Below are positions 1-12,910 of a DNA stretch of 64,000 nt, piece after piece. The first letter of the stretch is position 1. Each line of letters begins with the position of its first letter. Below the pieces are notes generated by a model. It searched no databases. It had not been told where the DNA came from and saw only the letters and a list, made by a program, of their open reading frames with translations. A program made the position numbers and the translations under genes. Origin of the DNA: Monarcha castaneiventris obscurior (lineage: Eukaryota; Chordata; Aves; Passeriformes; Monarchidae); assembly GCA_026261815.1 (NCBI GenBank), contig JAMPIT010000174.1:14136001-14200000 (forward strand), read 5' to 3'.

Positions 1-103
1 TCATCAGCTGGACCAAACTGCTGTACGTGTAATTGCCAGTCAACCCTGCAGGCGATTCTTCAAGAGCTCAAGACCATGCGAAAATTGATGCAGATCCAAG
101 CAG
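1..103 (+). CDS. BEND7: BEND7 internal coding exon (left-truncated by window)
   Basis: The frame is open from base 1 and codes for 34 residues plus one base, ending at the donor CAG|GTACAG. The peptide starts SSAGPNCCTCNCQ and continues into a Leu/Met-rich helix (LQAILQELKTMRKLMQIQ). The Cys cluster looks structural, but I know of no assigned function for it. The split codon is completed at 2533 to give Val, so the reading continues QIQA-VGTQN across the intron. The acceptor of this exon is outside the window, so its true start is unknown. Confidence 0.85.
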
Positions 104-2532
104 GTACAGTGACCAGTCCCATACGTGCATGGCTGTGACAAGCATCAAGTTGAAGATGGCCCAGCTTATTGCAGGGGTGTTGGACAAGATGGTCTTTGGT
201 GGTCCCTTCCAAACCCAAACTGTTCTTTGATTCTGTGATCTTCCTGTTAGGGAATGGTCTAGGGAATCAAAGTCTGTGTGGGCACTCAGGAAAACTTGGA
301 TTGTTTCCTGCTCTCCTGACATTCAAAGTAAAATTTTCACGGGTTTCTTGGGATTGCAACTTTTACTTCTCAGATGCTTACCTGTAACATGGGATTTTAT
401 CTTGTAGCCTTTTAAGGCTATATTGAAAAGAAAATTAGTGTGATCAGATACATAATGAGAGCTGAGTGGGCAGGTCAATATACCATAACCATGTGCAGTT
501 TGTTTTCATGGTGCATTGATTCAGGGGTGCCAAATGCTACTTCACCTGTATTCTGCTTACCAGTTCACTGATCTTGGGGATAAGAAAAATAAAATTTGAA
601 GGTGACTGAAAGTTACCTAATGGCTTTTCATTCAAACCTCTTTCAGCTCTGTGGTAGTCTCAGCTGAGCTAGCCACTGCATGTTGTGGCCTCCACCCTTC
701 TTCTGGCTGGGAAGTACCAGCTTTCAGTGTGTATACCAGCAATAATCTGTTCACTGGGGAACAGTCCAGTTTTCTGCTGAGTTGGGAGCTGAAAGAGAAC
801 AGTACACCGAGCCAGAGGACCAGTTGAGCCAGCAGGATAATGAGAATGTGGCAGGTAGAGTTAGTACCTCTCTGTTACCTAAAAATTAGTGTTAATACTA
901 GTAAGGAGACAGAGATGTTGGAGATTTTGTCAGTTGACTTGCCCATCCAGTATGAGTGATGGGGACTGGAGCCATGGAGGTTTCTCTCTTGGAGAGGCTG
1001 GATAAGGCTTCTGTAAGAAAAGGAAATGTTGAGTAATTAACTGAAATATGGGTGGAGTGAAGGGCTGACTAAACTCCTTGTCTCCACGGTGTATAATGTT
1101 TGAGTGAGTGATGGGAAGGATCAGACAGGTTTTGTACTATCAGTTGACACACATAAAAATGCTTTTCTAGAAGCCATCAATTTACAAAGAAGAACAACAA
1201 AAGCTTTTTTTTTACAATCTTTGCTGGTACATGGGATTCTTTATGAAGTCACACCAATTTCATTGAAGTTACATGGGTGATTGAAAAATGGCTTCTGAGT
1301 GGGAGCTAAAAAACCGGGGTCTATGCCAAAAGAGCTGACTCCTCAGTAGCAGAAACATTTCTTATTTATTATGTATCTACAGAATAAGTACCTTGTTAAT
1401 TTGTGAATCTCTTGATTCACTTGGAATACTTCATATTTTCTGAAATTACGGTTTTGCAGAGAAAAAAAAAAGCATTTGGCATTTTTGTTGCTAAAAGAAA
1501 AAAATTAAAATGCAAACTTGTAAGTGAAAGTGTAATAAATTACTTTAGTATTCAAACATCCTACTGTCTTAATTATAACCTACACATCACAGTCTTGTAA
1601 ATCCTTGCCAGAAATGAAATATTCCAGAAATCTTTTGAAAAACAGTATTCTGAGTTCTATTTTCTTCCTCAAGCTTTGTAGGTGAGGACTTTTTGTAGCT
1701 CACTCATCTTAAATGAGTTTGATCTGCATGTATAGCACTTCTGGCTTTTTGTTTGTTTGTTTTGACCTTGATCTTAGTGATTTGTCCACACATATAATTG
1801 TATCTTGATAGCATTCTTCTGGACGGCTTGTTGATATTGATACAGGTTCAGGATTGGTGCCTTAATTTATACCAATGATTGTGGATGCCGGAAAATGCAA
1901 AACATTGATAAATATAAAATACGGTTTCTCACATTTCAGAGGTAATACGTCAGTTTTTGTGTATGAGCGAAATAAACTGATGCAACTTTGGGTTACTTTA
2001 TTTTCCCCAGAAATTAAACTGTTGAATAGTGTTTTCACTCATTCTTGACATAATGGTACTTGAAATGTTCTTGCCTAGCTAATTAACTTGGAGACCACAG
2101 TCATAAAGTTAACTGTCATTGCATTAGCACTTGTATTATCGTACTTTATCAGGAAGAGATCTTCAAAGACAGTGAGATTCTCAGTCATTCAGAGGGCACA
2201 AAAATTAATCATCACTTAAGTGCTTCATGTCACCAACCATCCAGTGGTCACTAGGAAAAAGAACCACATATTCCTAATTTTCCTAAAATACTGTTCATCA
2301 GTGTGACTTGAAAAGTCTCACAGCAGAGCTCACTGTCATTATCCCCATTGTACAGAGTGGAAAATTATGCAAAGGTGATAAAACTTATTTGTTTCCCATG
2401 CACCAGCAGCCCTGAAAATCACATCACTTATCTAGAAAATAAGTTCAGCGTGTCAGTAATTTAATGGTGTATCTGTGTGGTTATTCATGGACTTTTGTCT
2501 ATAAAATTAATGCATTAATTTCTTTCATTCAG
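104..2532 (+). other. BEND7: BEND7 intron
   Basis: This 2.4-kb AT-rich intron begins GTACAG and ends TTTCATTCAG. Short open frames inside it have no recognisable similarity and no splice-compatible borders that keep the BEND7 phase. I see no CR1 fragment or other interspersed repeat in it. Confidence 0.75.
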
Positions 2533-2798
2533 TTGGGACTCAAAACAGACAGCAGCCTCCTGTTCCTCTGCTTTGTGCACAGAAGTCAACAATATCAAGA
2601 AAGAGAAATAAAAAGAGAAAACTGCCCCTCAAAGCTGTTGAAGCAGTTACCATGAATAAGAAACCCAGCTCTGCAGAGAACGAGAAGAGGCTGTCAGCAA
2701 ACTCAGAACGATCGAGTCTACAACCAGTTGAATCCCCCCTGAAACCAGAAACCCCTGTTTCAGGGTTTGGAATTATTCTTGAATCAGCTTCATCAGAT
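2533..2798 (+). CDS. BEND7: BEND7 coding exon with basic NLS-like motif
   Basis: The acceptor is TTCATTCAG|TTGGG and the donor is AGAT|GTAAGT. The exon completes the Val codon begun at base 103, codes for about 89 residues and leaves phase 0. It holds a basic cluster (SRKRNKKRKLPLK, roughly residues 60-72 of the window protein) typical of nuclear localisation signals. A Ser/Pro/Glu-rich, probably disordered linker follows, ending SGFGIILESASSD. This region precedes the BEN domain and is the less conserved part of the family. A longer overlapping frame (2464-2655) is only intron read-in and is not the coding frame. Confidence 0.88.
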
Positions 2799-5700
2799 GT
2801 AAGTTAAAATTTTAATATGCAGGATTGCAAGATTTTGAAATACTGACTCATTCAGGAGAGCAGTACTCAAGTGGCATTGATGCATCTTCCCACTTTTTGT
2901 TAGAATAAACAAGCAAATCATGGGTAGGAGTGAATGGAGATGTTAGGGTTGCATGTGTGGAGTGTTTGTTACGGATTTTGGGGTATTTTTCCGACTTCCA
3001 CAAGTGTGAAGTTTCCCCTTGAGTTCAAGGCTCCTGTTTTTTGAGCTTTCAGTGGAAACTTGTTCTTCATGTCTGAAGATGACAATGCCAAGAGCCACAG
3101 TTGAGGTGAGGAGCCATGAACAGTGCTGGGTATATAAAGCATTCATAGCCCCATCATTGCTGATGAGCCCATGTAGCCCACACGTGTCCTTATCCTGCCA
3201 AGGAGTATTTATGTGCTTTCCTGCCTGTCTGGTCCCACTGGCTTTGGGGGACTCCTCACCTCTAGAAAATTCATATTCAGTTTTTGCTGAATTGGGTCAC
3301 TTGGTCTTGATTTCTGTGGGTGCTGGAGTAGGGCCTCAGCACTGTCAATAATGTCAGTGTGACTAAAGAGGCCAAAATCTGCCACTCTAAAAATGTGCAC
3401 TTTTCCCATAGAAAATTGCAGTAAGCATATTTTCTTGACTCATGTACACACTGATAGAAATTTCATGTATCTGGTGGATGATTGGCTTTGTTTAATGACC
3501 AAATTGATGTCATCCGAACCAGTTCACCGACGAGTAAACTGTTCATTAATTCCTCTAATATATTTTTAATTTTGAGCAGGCTCTTTCCAATTTCCTAAGT
3601 ACTATGAGCTAGAAAAACATAATTAAATTCAGTGTCAATAAGCATAAATGAAAACAATGCAGCAGATAATATTCTACCCTTCTGGAAGAGGGAACTAATA
3701 ATAAAAAAGAGCAGTCAGGATAATTCAGTTACAGAGATGCAAGCCACACCACTAATTAGGTTGCAGTCTCATGCCACAGAGTCAGTGTAGTGATACAGAG
3801 TAACTAGTTTGATACTTTTTTCAGAGGGTTTCCTTTTGTAGTACTGAGCTTAATAATGTTTGAGGTAAAGGTTTGGGGAGGACTGGTAATTTATCTCCAG
3901 TATGCAATTTGTGCTTATAATTTTTCTTTGCTTGTGGCACTCTTGTCAGCTTGAAACACGGCTTTGAAAACAGTTTTGTGCTTGCAATGGAATTTAATTT
4001 GGCTTTATGAATGTGTTCCATTGCTGGACACGATTCTTTGTAGTTGCCAGTTTGACCTAAGGAAAAAAAGAAGAGAAAACATGTGGCTCATAAATCAGGT
4101 CTTCATTTGTCCTCCCATGCTCGAGCCCCTGCTTGCCACAACAGTTGTTTGACTAAATTTACAGAGCCAGAACCCCGAGACAAACAAATTGATTTTGTTT
4201 TGTCTTTGGAAAGAAAACATTTGAGTTCTGAAAACAGATCTATTTAATGCAAAAATAAAATGTGACCTTAAATATTTTGGGAAGGCTTAAGGCTTAAGAA
4301 AGTCACTTCTTTGAGAACAAATGGCAGTGTTATCTTTTTCTACTTTTTTATAAGCCTCTCTGGTGTGCTCACAACCAGCATGTCTGTGTGCCTGAAAAAA
4401 CCTGAAAGACATTTTACAAAGCACCATAAATGAGTGCTCCCTGGAGAATATTCTACAGGTTGGCTGTAGTGTGTGCTGTATCATACGTCACCACTGCTGC
4501 CACAGCTATTTTGCCAACATTTATTGAACTTTAAGAAAAATCCAAGTTTAATGGGTATAAAACTGGGTCTGCCAAAACCATTGCAATTAGTTCAGACCTG
4601 CTGAGATGAAATACTGCTGCTTACGGAAATGGAAAATGTCTTTGTGAGACAAACCCTTAATCTGGCCCGTGGATCAGAGAATCTGCTTTTTAAATGTAAT
4701 GGTCTGATTACAATTCTTAGTTGAACTTGTGTTTGTTTTACAGTTGTAATATTTCATTTATAACCTAATCATTTTTAATCTACATACAACAACCTACTAA
4801 AATATCTAGGATTAAATCTGATTCACTGCCTATTAATTTTAGCACAGCAAAAACCTTTAGCATTCAGGTCTTACCTATTTTGTTGTTCACAAATAGTTTA
4901 CCCACCAGTTCCTTTTGCTGTGATCATTATCTATTAATAAGTGCTTTTTCTTTGAGAAATCACATTCAAAGTGATCATAAAGTTCAAATGGTTCCTGATT
5001 GTCTTTTAATCAAAGAATAGCTAACTACTAAAGGAAAGCAAGAATAAATCATAGTTTTGCCTTCAAATTGTTTCACTGATAAACAAATTGATCCCTGTCT
5101 TAAGAATAAAATAGTCAAACCAAAATACTGACTCTTCCACACTGGAGCAATGGTAAATGTATTTTACAACTGTATTGTAGGGTGGTTGGTGCACCTGCCA
5201 AAGTGTAATGCAAGTGTCCTAAGGTAAGACCAGGGAAGAGGGAAACCACCCACAGAGCAGGAGAGAAAATGCTCACTTGGTCTTGATTTTTCAGTACAAA
5301 TACAGAAGATGAAAGCAAGGCATCATGATCCTTCTGGAATTTTGGGTTTTAAGTAGGAGGTGTCAGAAGAGGTACCACAGGAATAACTGGCTTTTGGTGA
5401 GGGTACCAGCAATAGTGTGGCCAGCAGGACCAGGGCAGTGACTGTCCCCCTGTACTCCACACTGGTGAGGCCTCTCCTCAAATCCTGGGGTCAGTTTTGG
5501 GCTCCTCACTACAACAGAGACATTGAGGTGCTGGAGCACGTCCAGAGAAGTGCAGTGGAGCTGGGGTGTTTATCTTGGAGAAAAGAAGGCTCAGGGGGGA
5601 CCTTATCACTCTCTGCAACTCCCCGACAGGAGGGCGTAGCCAGGTGAGGGTCAGGCTCTTCTCCCAACTAACAAGTGATATGACAAGAGGAAATGGCCTC

Positions 5701-7706
5701 AAGTTGCACCAGGGAAGGTTTATTTTGGATATTAGGAAATTTTTTTACCCCAAAAGGGTTGTCAAGCACTGGGACAGGCTGCCCAGGGAAGCAGTCGCAG
5801 TCACCATCCCTGGAGGTATTTAAAAGATATGTAGATGTGGCACTTAGGGACGTGGTTTAGTGGTGGGCTTGGCAGTGATGGGTTAATGGCTGGATTCAAT
5901 GATCTTGAAGGCTTTTTCCAGCCTAAACATTTATATGATTCTATAATTTCTCTGGCCTGCGCATCTGTATCACTGAGGTCATCTTAGATGCCTTTCACAA
6001 GACCTAAGTAACAGAATAGGGCAGGTATCCTTCATAACCATGTCAGCTGCATTCTGGCTTTTGATTTACATGAAGTAGAATTTTTCCCAAGTTGTGAACT
6101 TGGCCCGCATTTATTTACTCTTGAAAATCTTCTCTGTCACCAGAAGTTTAGAAGTAACATATTAAAAACCCACCTACATCTGAATACTGTCAAATGTCAG
6201 TAACTGTCTGTTTTGTTGGATCCAGCATTTTGAAAGTTCTTGAAGTAAAAAACAATTTTTCATCCAGAACAAGCTGAGAAACTACATGCTTCTTAGATTA
6301 TTTTTGTTGTTGTTGTTATTTGCATATTTTAAGATTCTTCATCCTGGCTTCCCAAAGCATTTTAATCTTAAGTATCGCACAGTACACATCCACATCCCAT
6401 GACAGTACATGCTTTGGAAATACTCTACTTGCTGCAACACTCTTGATACTGATTTTTAGAAATCCATGGGAAAAGAATTACACAGCCAAATTGTTCCGAG
6501 ACTGGCAGCCCTTTCTTCTGTCTAGACTCAAGATGTTCACAGGTGATATGATGGGAGATGGCATTTGCTCTTGCTCTGTAAACATCTTTGAAAATGCATC
6601 ATCATTGGTGGATATATTTCATGTAGGGGAAAAAAAGGGCAGGTTCTTAGAAGCAAGGCTTTAATGTTGGCTTGTTTCCTCACATCATGACCACTGATTA
6701 TTTTACCTCTTTACTGACTTCTAAACAATATTTTTAAAATTTTAGTTTATTCACAACATGTCTTCATTCTAGATATATAATTGTTCCATGAAGAAGTCTT
6801 ACCATATGCATTGTGTGGTACTCACAGAAGAAAATTCTGCAAATACTGTTCATGTAATTTCTGATATGTACAGACAGGGGCAGCACAAAGACTCTTGGTA
6901 AGGGGACTTCCTCAAAGGCCCTTGTCTGCTTTGGCCCTCAGTGTACTTGAGAGAAGACTCTTGTGAAATACAGCATGATTTTCTTTTCCCTTCTTCCCCT
7001 CCATTTCACTTTCTGGCAGTCACTTAAATCCCTGTGATTCACTGTTGAGGATTTTTGTGCTGAAATAAGCTGTGTCTAACATCATCCTCTTCTAAACATG
7101 CGTTTTGGGAATATGAAAAGGAGGGACAAATGGATGCTCAGCAAGTGCTGGCTCCAGGGGCAACCTCGAACTCATAATCTACTTACACTCATATGGGCCA
7201 TATCTTCACTGGAAGCCCTCTTGGGAAGCCACGTGGAATGGGCCAGTATCCCTGCCTTTGTGCTTCTTGGAAGTGCCTGGCTGCGCCACGGCACACTCGT
7301 TCACAGCATTTGGCAGTGAAACAAGTCCATTAAATGGTTAGATAAATGTCCAAAAAGCATCGCTTAGGAGCACTGCTCTGGGATGATCCTCTGCTTTGTT
7401 GTTATTCCCCAATATTGAAAGGTATCTCTTGTCTTCTTGTTAGCTGTATGCCTAGAAATTGTCAGTAATTGTTAACTTTTACAGACGCTAGACAAGGAGT
7501 GTGATTGTTTGATTTGCCTTTTAAGGTGCTTATTCACTGATGGGGTTTGATTTCAATGAATTAGGCTGCTGTGGTCCTGAATAGCTGGGAAAAGATTTAT
7601 GGTTTGATGAAGTGATTGCAAAGTCTCACCAGATGCATGATTGAAGTAAAATAATGTCTTTGAATGCTCGTTTAATTAAAACATTTGTATTGTATTCTTT
7701 TGGTAG
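2799..7706 (+). other. BEND7: BEND7 intron
   Basis: This 4.9-kb intron begins GTAAGT and ends TTTTGGTAG. It contains a CR1 3' fragment at about 5403-5947 and a short TTG trinucleotide run near 6303-6318. Apart from these I see no recognisable element. Confidence 0.75.
5403..5947 (+). repeat. CR1 LINE 3' fragment, + strand
   Basis: The fragment carries the CR1 3' block: CTGGTGAGGCCTCTCCTC, a block reading 'ctggagcacgtccagag', then GGGACAGGCTGCCCAGGG, TCACCATCCCTGGAGGTATT, and a terminal ATTCTATAA-like tail. A degenerate RT C-terminal peptide ([22 protein letters not shown]) is readable in the first part. The element is 5'-truncated, as is usual for CR1. Confidence 0.92.
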
Positions 7707-7932
7707 CCAGAAGTGCAACTTGCAGAGGGCTTTGACGTCTTCATGCCGAAATCTCAGCTGGACTCTATACTATCAAACTATACTCGCTCAGGAAGTCTGC
7801 TCTTTAGGAAGCTGGTCTGTGCATTTTTTGATGACAAGACTTTGGCTAACTCATTACCAAATGGCAAAAGGAAAAGAGGACTCAATGACAACAGGAAAGG
7901 ACTAGACCAAAATATTGTGGGTGCAATAAAAG
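7707..7932 (+). CDS. BEND7: BEND7 coding exon, N-terminal half of BEN domain
   Basis: The acceptor is TTTTGGTAG|CCAGAAGTG and the donor is AAAG|GTATGT; the exon enters in phase 0 and leaves in phase 1. It codes for PEVQLAEGFDVFMP followed by the start of the BEN domain: SQLDSILSNYTRSGSLLFRK, LVCAFFDDKTLANS and LDQNIVGAIK. These match the BEN pattern of alternating amphipathic helices with a conserved L-x-R-x-L-x-x-x-x-F/D-D signature. This exon is the main basis for the family assignment. It fits a nuclear DNA- or chromatin-binding role known for BEN proteins; the specific targets of BEND7 are not visible from sequence. Confidence 0.93.
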
Positions 7933-8884
7933 GTATGTTTTCTGCTTTCTTTTGTATGTGTAATTAGAACATATTCTCTGCTAAGGAGAGTGTAAGGGGA
8001 TTAGAATTTCTGACGTGTGTTAGGTCTATTAAAATATGCAGTCTTATTTTTATTCCCTTTCATTCACTTGTTAAAAATAGCTTCTACGGGGACAGCTTGT
8101 GTTAATTTTAAGCCAGTGATCCTGGTTTCTGAAGTCAGGCTCTGAGGTTAGAAACTCAATGTTCATATAAGATAATTATTTTTTTTCTCCCAGATATCAG
8201 AGATGCAAAGAAATCTTGAAAACATAATGACAGTGTAAATGATACCCTTCAATCAAAGTTCTGAGTCTTGCACTGTATCTGACTGTGTCTGCTCTGTAAA
8301 TTGTTCAGCAGTTGGTGGCTGGATTGGGGAGAGATTGAGGAAGATAATACTGACATGAGATGAGTTTGATGCTCATAAGTACAGTGGCCCTTCTCTTGGG
8401 GGAGCAAATTTTGTGGTGTGAGCACTTTTTGCTGTGTGATTTTTCCTAGCAATCACCGCTTTCTAGCTTCCAGAAGAGCACATGTACCTTCAAACTCTGT
8501 GATGACAACATATAAAGAGCTGGTATTAGGCCAGAGATTCTGGACTGGATTCTATTTTGAAATTCGATATTGTAGGGACAATACCCATATTATCAAAAGA
8601 CAGGCCAAAAATAAGCTCTAAGAGTGGAGCTTATTTTAGAGGCTGTGACTTGTTCTCAGGTACAGATTGCTAACTTGGGAGACACAGGGCAATGAGAAGA
8701 GCTTCTCTAAGTCCATTGGCAGCAAAAGGAGGCAGGAGAATCTTCTGCAACCACCTCTGTTCCAACTTTTGGACCCCTTTCCCCATGAAAGAAAGGCATT
8801 GACAAACCAGCTTGAGTCTGGTGGAGGGGCCACCAAGACTTATGACTTCACCACTTCCCTGCTTCAGTACCAGATGAGGGGAGG

Positions 8885-9200
8885 CTGAGAGAACTGGAGA
8901 GAAGATGATTCAGGAGAAACCTTACTGCTGTTCACAGCTACCTAATGGGATGATGTGGAGAAATGCAGTCAGAATCTTCCCAGAGGCACAAGAGGCATTG
9001 AACATGTGGAAAATTGCGATTTGATATAAGGAGAAGCATTTTCAATATAAGGGTGGTTGAGCAGTGCAGTAGGGGCTCAGAGGGTCTGCAGGATCTCCAT
9101 CCCTGGAAATATTCAAAATGTGACTGGTCACAATCCAGAGCATTATGATCTAGTTGGCCATGCTTTAAGCAGCAGGCTGGGCTTGGAGTTCTGCAACAAA
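8885..9200 (+). repeat. Old, diverged CR1-like fragment
   Basis: The fragment shares the order of CR1 3' blocks in degraded form: 'cttactgctgttcacagcta', 'agaatcttcccagaggcaca', 'cgatttgatataaggagaag', 'agggtggttgagca', 'atctccatccctgg' and 'gatctagttggccatgcttt'. Divergence is higher than in the other CR1 copies here, and edges are approximate. Confidence 0.65.
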
Positions 9201-10379
9201 GTGTATGTTGTGCCTACATCATAGTCCTAATATATCTTACAGAGCAGCTGACAGACTTTCTTACAGTTATGCTTGTATTTAGGTCTAAATCACAAGCACT
9301 GTTTTGTACCTTCTTTTCTTGAGCTCAGTAATCTGCAAAATTCTGAGTCTGAATTCTCTCTATCTGTATCTCATTGTTCCTTAAAAAGCTTTAATAAATA
9401 AGTTAAACGAAAGAAAGAGGAGTTCAAAATTACTTCAAAAAACCCACTCTAATTTGAACAGCACTTGATAAAAGAAATAAAAGATGCAACAGCACTACTA
9501 AAATAGCAGCTGGTAGCCACTGCGGAGAGCAATGTTTCTCAGTAGCTGAGATTGTATTAGTGGAGCAAATTCTGGGACTTGGCTTAACCTCTTCCCTTGA
9601 GTTTAGGAGAAGAAAAGGGGAACTTGTAGTTCCAACAGAAAAATTTCATCTGGGATGGTACTACTAGGTACCACTGCCATAACAGTGATCTCTATTGGCA
9701 TCTCCAGTATTGCCCAAATGCTAGTGCCTGATCCCTGATAGGGAAGCCTGTCCCTAAAAGCCATGATGGAATAAGATGGCAAAGTCTGATGTCCTGTGGA
9801 TCTTTACTCAGTCTGGCTCCAATAGCACCCTTCTTCCCTCCAAGGAGCTGGGCTATCAGACACTGTGGTTTCATTTATTCCAAGAAATAACTGAGCCAGT
9901 ATGAAATCGCCACAAGAACAACATCATGTTGTTTGCACTATTATCACTAGGACATTCCTCTACCACGTGCCCAGATATCCTTTAGTGGCACTTTTAGTCC
10001 TTTTCCATGACAGAGATACAAAAGGCATTCATGACAAAAATGGGCAGAGAATTTAAAGGAGAAACTGTTTGCTTGGAAATCACTCTTCCTGTCTGAAAAC
10101 ATTTTCACTGCTGTCCTTACAAGTAATTTAATGCTCCTGCAACAGAATGATTAGCCAGGGAGCAATTCTCTCTTTTGAGCTGGGGTATTCAGTGGCACTT
10201 GTTGAATCAGTTGCAGTGTTTCTCCTGGGCAATCAGCTTCTCTTGTGAGTCTTTCACTCAGAACTGGGGAAAAAAAAAAAAGATGAAAAAATAAAACTAG
10301 TCAGAAGCAGTTATTTTTCCTTTGTGTTGTTGACTAGCAATTCAGCCAGTGAAATCCTTCCCTGCAGAAATCAATGAGC

Positions 10380-11365
10380 TGTGTTCAGATATAAGTGTGA
10401 TGTGTCCCCCAGGGATCCATAGTGGGACCAATATGATTTAATATTTTCATCAATGACACAGGCACTGGTTTCTAGGGCACCCTCAGCAAGTTTGTAGATG
10501 ACACCAGGCTGAGTGGTGTGAGTGGTTGACAGGAGGGAAGGGATGCCATCCAGGACCTTGGCAGGCTGAAGGAGTGGGTCCATGTGAACCTCCTGATGTT
10601 TAACTAGACCAAGTGCGAAGTCCTGCATCTGGGTCAGGGCAATCCCCAGTATCAGTATAGAGTGATGGATGCAGGGATTGAAAGCAGCCCTGCAGAGAAG
10701 GACTTGGGGGTACTGATTGGCAAAAAATTAGATAGGAGCCAGCAATGTCACAGCTCAGAAAGTCAACTGTGTCCCAGGTGGCATCACAAGAACTGTGGGC
10801 ATGATTCTGCCCCTCTACTCTGCTCTGGTGAGACCCAATGTACAGTGCTGCATCCAGCTCTGGGGTCCCCAGCACAGGAAAGACATGGATCTGTTAGAGC
10901 AATTCCACAGGATGCCACCAGGATGGTCAGAGGGCTGGAGCACCTCTGCTATGAAGACAGGCTGAGATATTTGAGGTGGTTCAGCCTCAAGAACAGAAGG
11001 CTCTAAGGAGACCTTATTTTGGCCTTTTAATATATAAAGGGGGCTTGTAAGAAAGATGAGGATGGATATTTTTCCAAAGCCTGTAGTGACAGGACAAGGG
11101 GGCAGTGGTTTTAAACTGAAAGAGGGTACATTTAGATTGGACATTAGGAAGACTTTTTTGTTTTGTGGTGGTGGTAATCAGACATTGGAACAGTTTGCTC
11201 AGAGAAGCTATGGGTTCTCCATGTCTTGAAGAGTTTAAGATAAGCTTGGACAGGGCTTTGAGCAGTCTGATGAAGTGCAAGATGTCCCTACTCATGGCAC
11301 TGGGGTTGGGCTAGATGATCTTTAAAGTCCCCTTTAAATTCAAGCCAGTCTATGTTTCTGCGATA
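10380..11365 (+). repeat. CR1 LINE fragment with RT remnant, + strand
   Basis: About 1 kb of CR1. It includes the RT active-site segment (frame at 10491-10505 reads FVDDT, the CR1 form being F-A/V-D-D) and the EKDLGVL block near 10697. It runs on to the 3' block 'attggacattaggaagactt' and ends in 'gggctagatgatctttaaag'. Many stops and frameshifts make it a dead copy. Confidence 0.92.
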
Positions 11366-12790
11366 GAGGGTTTGTTAATACCGTACATCTTGGGTGGACT
11401 AGAAAGGCCAAGTCCCAATTCTCCCTCCTCCTTGCTGTTGCATTCCATTCCTTTTTGTCCACATTGTTATTTCTCTAATCACACATTGAGCAGTTGTAAG
11501 TAAGTACAAGTAATTTAGGAGTAAGTAAGTAGGAGTCGCAAGTCATTGATCAGGTTCCTGTTGTGTCAGGTACCATATGGATTCAGAAGGGAAAGATTAT
11601 TTCTACCTTCAGAAAGACTGAAGCTGTTTGTTGCAAATCAGACACTGTGAATGTGTGGGGATGTATTGACTTCTCTGGGCAGCCCTAAGTCGGTCCGATG
11701 TCCTTGCAGATCAGACTGCACTAGAAAGTGTTGCTGATGCCTGCCTTGCCATGGTTTTGTGAAGCTGTTAACATGGAAGGAGTTCAGAGAGGGGAATTAC
11801 TTTTGGTTCCCTTATACTTAGCAGGTAGTTGCTTCAAAAGTGCATGTATAAAAATACTGAAATTGTCATTTTTTTGTTGCGTGTTTCCCCATCCCATTTG
11901 TGTGATATTTATTCTCAAGGATCACAAATCCCTTGAGTTGGGACCAGCTTTCTCTCTTTGTTTGCCAGTCATAATTGGACACTGGGCTCTGAGACCTCTG
12001 ACCAAGTTTACAATAGCAATACTAACAGCAAGAATATTTTTTCTATTTCTGCTCTTGTTTGTTTTTTGCACACCTCTCAGTTGTATGATGAAAATCAATT
12101 GCATCAGTTTCACTCAATTTATAATTCTGTATTTTTGGTATAACACTGCTAGGTTTGCTGTAAATATGGATTTAAAGATAATGTTGACCCTGTCTGTACC
12201 TTTTTTACAAAATACAAAATTGGACCTGTAGGATATTTCTTTTTTTTCTCAATAATGGTGCTTTTTATTTTTTCTTTTAGTAGCTTTATAAAAATTCTAT
12301 TCCATCTGGTTTGGCAATATAAGAACTGTGGAGATTTCCACAGTGGTAGGATTTTACTCTTTCATCACTTTGCCTGCAGCCTTAGGAACCTGGCCAAGAG
12401 GCCACCAAATTACCAGATCTTCAGCTCTCTACCTGTGCCATACGGAAGGCAGCATTTCCAAGTGCCTGCCACATCTGAGACTCAATTCAAAGTACACGAT
12501 TGTTTTTCTGTGATCATTTTGTGTGAAATTCTGAAGACATCATGTGTAGAACATTTCTTTGGGAAAGGGTTTTATATGTAGTAACAATGACATTACTGTG
12601 ATATTTATGCAGCCAAATGACTTCTCAGTGATGAACTTGTGAAACACTTTATTATCACAATCCTACATGTGGCCATTAAGATTCTTTTTGATAAGTGAAT
12701 AATTTCATATATTTTGATTATAATCCTCTCCAGTCTCCTTTTCTCCATTCTGGTGGCATGTTTCAAAAAGGTGGTATCTTTTTATTTCAG

Positions 12791-12910
12791 TCTTTACAGA
12801 AAAATACTGCACTGCTAACCATGTGGATAAACTTCCTGGTCCTAGGGACTGGGTCCAGATTCTTCAGGATCAAATTAAACTTGCAAGAAGACGATTAAAA
12901 AGAGGCTCAG
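12791..12910 (+). CDS. BEND7: BEND7 coding exon, C-terminal half of BEN domain
   Basis: The acceptor is TTTATTTCAG|TC and the donor is CTCAG|GTATGT; the exon is exactly 40 codons' worth of bases, in and out in phase 1. It completes the BEN domain with VFTEKYCTANHVDK, LPGPRDWVQILQDQ and IKLARRRLKRGS. The last helix is strongly basic (ARRRLKR) and plausibly contributes to DNA contact or nuclear import. The PRDW and QILQ positions are typical of the end of BEN domains. Confidence 0.93.

Larger units (their letters stand above)
7933..12790 (+). other. BEND7: BEND7 intron within the BEN domain
   Basis: This 4.9-kb intron (GTATGT...TTTATTTCAG) contains an old CR1 fragment (about 8885-9200) and a longer CR1 fragment (about 10380-11365). 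A 167-codon open frame at 11728-12231 is hydrophobic and AT-rich, with no similarity I recognise. I treat it as chance. Confidence 0.75.

Noticed and set aside
10371..11144. Open frames on both strands near 10.4-11.1 kb
   Set aside because: They lie inside a CR1 fragment and reflect its dead RT frame or the reverse complement.
11494..11545. GTAAGTAAGTA-rich stretch as a minisatellite
   Set aside because: Only a few irregular copies, too short to call a tandem array.
11728..12231. Hydrophobic 167-codon frame in a BEND7 intron
   Set aside because: AT-rich intron sequence coding for Phe/Leu/Ile runs. No similarity and no exon borders.
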